9,284 nucleotides of DNA from assembly GCA_030616695.1 (NCBI GenBank), contig JAUWWU010000022.1, forward strand, positions 1 through 9,284, given 5' to 3'. Positions 5,870 to 9,284 of the stretch are shown here, in pieces (position 1 is the first letter of the stretch; every line of letters begins with the position of its first letter). The DNA comes from Candidatus Omnitrophota bacterium (lineage in GTDB: Bacteria > Omnitrophota > Gorgyraeia > JAHIPI01). The notes under the pieces are model-generated. The model saw only the letters and a program-made list of their open reading frames with translations. It did no database searches and was not told the origin of the DNA. The position numbers and the translations under genes were made by a program.

Positions 5870-7729
5870 TCACTCTCTCGTCCTGTTGGAAAGTAATATT
5901 ACGTCCCTAAGCCCTTCTATATTCCTGGCGGCAAGCCAGTTCTTTTCAAAATCCTTCTCCTGCGCTATCTGCGCTATGGCCATAAGCGCGCGGAGATGAT
6001 AATTCCTCTCGTCCATCGAGCCTATAAGGACAAACATCGTCTTTACGGGATCCGGGGCATCGGGGAATACAATACCATCTTTACAGCGCACCAGAAGGAC
6101 ATCAAATTTATGATTGCTGTCAACGATTATGTGGGGTATTGCCAGGCCCGGCTGTATAACCGTGCTTGAAAGCTCTTCGCGAGTCTTGAATAGCTTGAAA
6201 AGCTCATTCTTGTCAATATCCATGCGGCCGGAAAGCTCGACCGATATACGTCTGAATGCCTCATCCGCGGAGACGGAGCCATCAATGTCTATTATTATGG
6301 CGTTTTTTATCAGCCTGTCAAATCTATCCTCGACTATATCGTCTCTCTCGAGCAATATCTCCCTCAATTCGCTTCCGAGCGTGCTGCCGGCCAGTTCCCG
6401 CGCCGTTATTCTCTCCACAATATGCATGATAGCGGAGCGCCTTTTGACTCTGGTACTTACATAAAATAGATACCACAGGCAGCATACGGCCATAAAGACA
6501 GCCGTAATAACGATCGGCACCGGCCCCATCTCGAATATCAAAAAGCCATATACAATGATGGCTGCTATTTGAAGCCAGGGATAAAACGGCGAACGGAAGC
6601 TGGGGCGATAATTCTGTATTCTGCTTTCCCTCATTACGATGACGGAAATATTCACAAACATAAACAATATGATCATCAGCGTAGATGCGGTCTTAACCAG
6701 GTTATATATGTCCAGAAACAATATAACCGTTATCATAAATAGACTGGTCAAAAGTATGGAAAAGTGCGGCGTTCCGAAACGGGTATTCACGCGTTGCAAA
6801 AACTTAGGGAGCAGTTTGTCCCTGCTCATGGCCATAGGCGACCTTGAAGCTGAAAGTATTCCGGCGTTCGCAGTAGTCACAAAGGCTAATATCGCTGCTA
6901 AGGCCATCATGACCTTTCCATATAAAGGCGCAAACTGCTTGGCACCTAAAGAAATAGGTATCAGCGAATGTTCCAGGCTGCTTTTATCTACAATCCCCAC
7001 AGTCACAAAAACAGTAAGGGCATAGAAAAAAGTAACCACTAAAAAGGCTATTATCATACCCAGGGGTATATTAAGCGAAGGCCTTTTAACCTCTTCGGCA
7101 ACACTGGCTACCTTAGTCAGGCCTCCGAAAGATATAAATACAAGCCCGGCCGTCGCAAAAACAGCCTTAGGTCCGTACGGCATAAACGGGACATATCTAT
7201 GGACATCTATAGAAATAAACCCGAACACGCAATAGTATAACAAAGCCGCAAAAAGAACGGCTACCAGGATTATCTGTACGCGCCCCGCCATTTTGACGCT
7301 TGTGAGATTAAGTATGGTGAATAAAATACAAAAAGCGATCGCCAATAATTTTATCTGAAATCCTGTTGTGGCGGGATAGATTAAAAGCGCAAAAACACCC
7401 ATACCGACAAGAGCAAAAGCGCTTTTAAGGCTTAACGACAGCCAGTTTGCCAGACCCCCGAAAGTCCCGAAGCCGGGGCCCAAGCTTCTCTCAATATAAA
7501 AATATGTCCCGCCGGCGCTGGGCATAGCTGTTGCAAGCTCTGCCTTGGAAAGCACGCTCGGAATCACAAATATACCTCCGAGTATATAGGCAAATATTAC
7601 TGCAGGGCCTGATTTTGCATAGGCTAGCCCCGGCAATATAAAAAGCCCGGAGCTTATCATGGCTCCCGATGCAAGGCAGAATATATCCCAAAAGCCGAGG
7701 ACCTTTTTTAATCTCTCTTTCTTTTCCAT
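5870..7729 (-). CDS. APC-family amino-acid permease fused to a PTS EIIA (PtsN/fructose-type) domain
   Basis: The protein has 619 residues from ATG 7729. Residues about 9-425 form a 12-helix APC transporter with the signature GAMISSGLF (22-30) in helix 1 and GGLTKVASVAEEVKRPSLNI (202-221) after helix 6. A charged linker (about 427-470) follows, then a cytosolic EIIA type-2 domain (about 471-614). That domain has GLAIPH (528-533), where His533 matches the phosphorylated histidine of PtsN/EIIA-Fru, and RNYHLRALM, whose His578 matches the second conserved histidine. The permease half probably imports amino acids by cation symport. The EIIA half suggests control by phosphorylation from HPr or its nitrogen-PTS equivalent; neither EI nor HPr is in the window. 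A TTG six codons upstream (7747) also opens the frame but has no Shine-Dalgarno; ATG 7729 has a weak AAGG eight bases away. It is the first gene of the minus-strand operon. Confidence 0.93.
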   Translation of the reverse strand: MEKKERLKKVLGFWDIFCLASGAMISSGLFILPGLAYAKSGPAVIFAYILGGIFVIPSVLSKAELATAMPSAGGTYFYIERSLGPGFGTFGGLANWLSLSLKSAFALVGMGVFALLIYPATTGFQIKLLAIAFCILFTILNLTSVKMAGRVQIILVAVLFAALLYYCVFGFISIDVHRYVPFMPYGPKAVFATAGLVFISFGGLTKVASVAEEVKRPSLNIPLGMIIAFLVVTFFYALTVFVTVGIVDKSSLEHSLIPISLGAKQFAPLYGKVMMALAAILAFVTTANAGILSASRSPMAMSRDKLLPKFLQRVNTRFGTPHFSILLTSLFMITVILFLDIYNLVKTASTLMIILFMFVNISVIVMRESRIQNYRPSFRSPFYPWLQIAAIIVYGFLIFEMGPVPIVITAVFMAVCCLWYLFYVSTRVKRRSAIMHIVERITARELAGSTLGSELREILLERDDIVEDRFDRLIKNAIIIDIDGSVSADEAFRRISVELSGRMDIDKNELFKLFKTREELSSTVIQPGLAIPHIIVDSNHKFDVLLVRCKDGIVFPDAPDPVKTMFVLIGSMDERNYHLRALMAIAQIAQEKDFEKNWLAARNIEGLRDVILLSNRTRE

Positions 7730-7778
7730 AATGCGGGCCTTATCCAAATACTATAATTATATTAAGATTTGCGTATAT

Positions 7779-7806
7779 ATTATACATGAAAACCATAAAA
7801 TTCCAA
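7779..7806 (-). promoter_or_regulatory. Candidate sigma70-type promoter of the permease-channel-phosphorylase operon
   Basis: On the minus strand TTGGAA (7806-7801) and TATAAT (7784-7779) are spaced 16 bp apart, about 50 bp before the permease start codon. The -10 is a perfect consensus; the -35 matches four of six. The surrounding AT-rich tract (7741-7800) fits a promoter but also makes chance matches likely. It lies just outside the RAYT cassette, so the cassette inserted upstream of it. Confidence 0.45.
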
Positions 7807-7814
7807 GCAAAAAA

Positions 7815-7876
7815 TTTTCGAGACGTTTTCCAAGCCAAAGCGGAAGCTGTCCCCGCGCCAAAGCGGAAAGTGCCCC
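7815..7876 (+). repeat. Left flanking repeat array of the RAYT gene
   Basis: It starts with the terminal TTTTCGAGACGTTTTCCAA (7815-7833). Two tandem units 23 bp apart follow: CCAAAGCGGAAGCTGTCCCC (7835-7854) and CCAAAGCGGAAAGTGCCCC (7858-7876). These match the right-hand array (8428-8582) in inverted orientation. Confidence 0.8.
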
Positions 7877-7927
7877 TTTTAAAAATTTTTTGAAAGAAAA
7901 ACGCTCCTTCATACGTATATATAAGTG

Positions 7928-7937
7928 AGGAGGTGAT
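7928..7937 (+). promoter_or_regulatory. Ten-base perfect Shine-Dalgarno of the RAYT gene
   Basis: AGGAGGTGAT is complementary over ten bases to the conserved 3' end of bacterial 16S rRNA. It ends five bases before ATG 7943 and fixes that start. It is stronger than the ribosome binding sites of the other genes here. Confidence 0.8.
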
Positions 7938-7942
7938 ATTTT

Positions 7943-8428
7943 ATGCCCAATGGTCCAAGGGTACTCTTAGAAGGCGCTTGTTACCACATCTTAATAAGAG
8001 GGAATCAAAAACAAAACATATTCAAAAAAGATAACGACTTTCGAGAATATGTCAAAAGAATGAAAAGGTACAAAAAGAAACATGGGTTCAGCTTATACGG
8101 ATTTTGCCTTATGCCCAATCATGTGCATTTATTTGGGGAGATAGAAAGACAGAATAATCTATCTAAATTTATGCACGGGATAAATCGTTCTTACACGTCT
8201 TACTTTAATGAAACATATGGAAAAGTCGGCCATCTATGGCAAGGAAGATTCAAAAACAAAATAGTAGTTAAAGACAGATACTTGGTAGACTGCATTAACT
8301 ACATTGAGTTGAATCCGGTGAGGGCAAATATTGTTAAAGCCCCACAAGAATACAAATGGTCGAGTTATAAGGAAAGAAATTTGGGAGTGAATACGGAAGA
8401 AAAAATATTAGATACATTAATCATATAG
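7943..8428 (+). CDS. REP-associated tyrosine transposase (RAYT), Y1/IS200-like HUH family
   Basis: This 161-residue protein is a single Y1 transposase domain. N-terminal YHILIRGNQKQNIFK (14-28) is the usual RAYT opening. The metal-binding HUH motif lies in LMPNHVHL (56-63; His60 and His62). GHLWQGRFKN (96-105) follows, and the likely catalytic tyrosine is Tyr120 in YIELNPVRANIV (120-131). Such enzymes cut and join single-stranded DNA at hairpin-forming REP repeats. It is the only plus-strand gene and ends on TAG 8426-8428, whose G is the first base of the right repeat array. It is short for a RAYT, with little after the catalytic domain, but looks intact. Its base composition is more AT-rich than the neighbours: one sampled row (8041-8100) is 35% GC, against 52% in a row of the MATE gene (8941-9000). 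That suggests separate ancestry. Its natural substrate is probably the flanking repeats. Confidence 0.93.
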   Translation: MPNGPRVLLEGACYHILIRGNQKQNIFKKDNDFREYVKRMKRYKKKHGFSLYGFCLMPNHVHLFGEIERQNNLSKFMHGINRSYTSYFNETYGKVGHLWQGRFKNKIVVKDRYLVDCINYIELNPVRANIVKAPQEYKWSSYKERNLGVNTEEKILDTLII

Positions 8429-8582
8429 GGGACACTTTCCTGTGTGGCGTTGGGGCACTTTCCCGATTGTGTTGGAAAACGTCTCCGCTTTGGTTTGGAA
8501 AGCGTCTCCGCTTTGGTTTGGAAAGCGTCTCCGCTTTGCGTTGGAAAACGTCTCCGCTTTGCGTTGGAAAACGTCTCTAAAA
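8428..8582. repeat. Right flanking array: about six 22-24-bp tandem repeats
   Basis: Two divergent units come first: GGGGACACTTTCC... at 8428 and GGGGCACTTTCC... at 8452. Four units of exactly 23 bp follow, starting at 8472, 8495, 8518 and 8541, each beginning TTGGAAA(A/G)CGTCTCC and then GCTTTG. A partial fifth copy starts at 8564. Read on the minus strand, each full unit is AAAGCG-GAGA-CG(T/C)TTT, a six-pair hairpin with a GNRA-type loop. In units one and four the fourth pair from the base is G-U instead of G-C. The array lies at the convergent 3' ends of the RAYT and MATE genes, and its last bases contain the MATE stop codon. No unique spacers exist between units. Confidence 0.85.
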
Positions 8583-9284
8583 GGTGGGTTGGTTTTTGCG
8601 CCAGATGCCGGTTTCGAACCAGATTATTATCAAAAGGGCGTGCACCGCATAGGAGGTGGCTATGGCCCACCATATTCCCTGCAGGCCCAGCGCTGTTTTT
8701 TGCGAGAGATAATACGCCATCGGAACAAGATACCCCCACAGCGCTAATGCCGTAATGATCATAGGCACAAAGGTATCGCCCGCACCGCCCAGGCCCCTGC
8801 CCAAAACTATGCCGAACGCTATAAATATATAGAAAAACGATGTTATCCTCAAGAATCGAGACCCCATATCCAAAAGAGCCGGGTCACTATTGAATACGGA
8901 TATTATCGGCCTTGCTAACGTAAAAAACAATATGCCGACCGCAAGCATTATTGCGAAATCAAAGCCCGTGGCAGTCCATACACTTTTCCTGGCGCGTTCG
9001 GGATTACCGGCCCCGAGATTCTGGCCCATAAACGTAGCCGCCGCCCCGCCCAAGGCAAAAGCCGGCATAAGTATGGTCATCTGCAGCCTCATCACAATCC
9101 CGAATGCCGCTACCGCTTTCATTCCGAATGAAGCCACCAGCGAAATAACCGTCATATACATAATCGTCCGGAAAAACATCTGCAGCGATGAAGGAATGCC
9201 TATCTTTAACACATCCTTTATAACACCAAACCTTATCACGGGCCGCAGGTATATCAGGCTTACCTTTGACCCATTTCCGCTCAA
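8577..9284 (-). CDS. MATE-family multidrug/cation exporter, C-terminal half only
   Basis: The frame is open to the window edge, so the 235 codons seen are the C-terminal half of a protein that is usually about 450 residues; the true start lies outside. The visible part begins with the inter-bundle loop and VIKDVLKIGIPSSLQMFFRT (21-40), the first helix of the second six-helix bundle. MGQNLGAGNPERA (86-98) is the conserved MATE loop. GRGLGGAGDTFVPM (162-175) and LGLQGIWWAIATSYAVHAL (199-217) are also typical. MATE proteins export drugs or metabolites across the inner membrane using Na+ or H+ gradients. The protein ends a few residues after the last helix (WRKNQPTF), with TAG at 8579-8577 inside the terminal repeat of the RAYT cassette, so the cassette may supply the stop. 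Confidence 0.92.
   Translation of the reverse strand: MSGNGSKVSLIYLRPVIRFGVIKDVLKIGIPSSLQMFFRTIMYMTVISLVASFGMKAVAAFGIVMRLQMTILMPAFALGGAAATFMGQNLGAGNPERARKSVWTATGFDFAIMLAVGILFFTLARPIISVFNSDPALLDMGSRFLRITSFFYIFIAFGIVLGRGLGGAGDTFVPMIITALALWGYLVPMAYYLSQKTALGLQGIWWAIATSYAVHALLIIIWFETGIWRKNQPTF

Larger units (their letters stand above)
7815..8582. mobile_element. RAYT cassette: Y1 transposase gene between inverted repeat arrays
   Basis: The outer ends are 19-bp inverted repeats with one mismatch: TTTTCGAGACGTTTTCCAA at 7815-7833 on the plus strand, and TTTTAGAGACGTTTTCCAA at 8582-8564 on the minus strand. Both then continue into CAAAGCGGA-type repeat units, and both arrays end facing the gene with GGAAAGTG(T)CCCC. 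Inside lies only the RAYT gene. No target-site duplication is evident, as expected for HUH/Y1 enzymes. The cassette sits exactly between the 3' end of the MATE gene and the promoter region of the permease. That it moves as one unit is inference; many RAYTs are domesticated and only mobilise their repeats. Confidence 0.65.

Noticed and set aside
7890..7922. TTGAAA and TATATA as a promoter for the RAYT gene
   Set aside because: The spacing is about 20 bp and the -10 is poor; the region is AT-rich enough for chance matches.
8428..8582. Short tandem repeats as a CRISPR array
   Set aside because: The 23-bp units are directly adjacent with no unique spacers, and no cas gene is nearby.
8442..8755. 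Two plus-strand open frames through the array
   Set aside because: They are translations of the repeats and of the antisense strand of the MATE gene, with no ribosome binding site and a repetitive low-complexity product.

Overview
The window looks like a chromosomal segment of an uncultured Gram-negative-type bacterium with about mid-range GC. The heavy use of ATA for Ile and AGG/AGA for Arg, and the gene neighbourhood (GT4, GH65 phosphorylase, beta-phosphoglucomutase, MscS channels), remind me of Candidatus Omnitrophota genomes. That assignment is inference from gene style only.

Layout: nearly everything lies on the minus strand, read right to left. At the right edge is the C-terminal half of a MATE exporter (8577-9284, cut by the window). 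A compact RAYT-type cassette sits between it and the next gene. It holds one plus-strand Y1 transposase gene (7943-8428) bracketed by inverted copies of a roughly 23-bp repeat family (7815-7876 and 8428-8582). Then comes a closely packed minus-strand run: an APC amino-acid permease fused to a PTS EIIA domain (5870-7729), a complete MscS channel (4808-5857), a 145-bp imperfect palindrome (4663-4807), a second, shorter MscS-like gene broken by one in-frame TGA (3998-4633), beta-phosphoglucomutase (3329-3994), a GH65 inverting phosphorylase (1042-3351) and a GT4 glycosyltransferase (1-1008, cut by the left edge). Gaps and overlaps between the last six genes are short (12 bp, 174 bp containing the palindrome, 3 bp, a 23-bp overlap, 33 bp), so they are probably one operon. 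A candidate promoter lies at 7779-7806.

How the genes may work together: the GH65 enzyme would phosphorolyse an alpha-glucoside (trehalose, kojibiose, maltose or glucosylglycerol type; the exact substrate cannot be read) to beta-glucose-1-phosphate, and the mutase would turn this into glucose-6-phosphate. The two MscS channels and the permease with a phosphorylatable domain suggest, as inference, a link to osmotic or compatible-solute handling.

The most interesting part is the repeat biology. The RAYT is flanked by inverted arrays whose units fold, on the minus strand, into 6-bp hairpins capped by a GNRA (GAGA) tetraloop. Separately, the 145-bp palindrome between the channel genes carries 18-bp perfect terminal inverted repeats starting AGGGGAC, a signature resembling the repeats around the RAYT. 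It may be a non-autonomous (REPIN/MITE-like) relative of the cassette. No CRISPR array, tRNA or rRNA was seen, and no stretch longer than about 200 bp lacks a gene or repeat.
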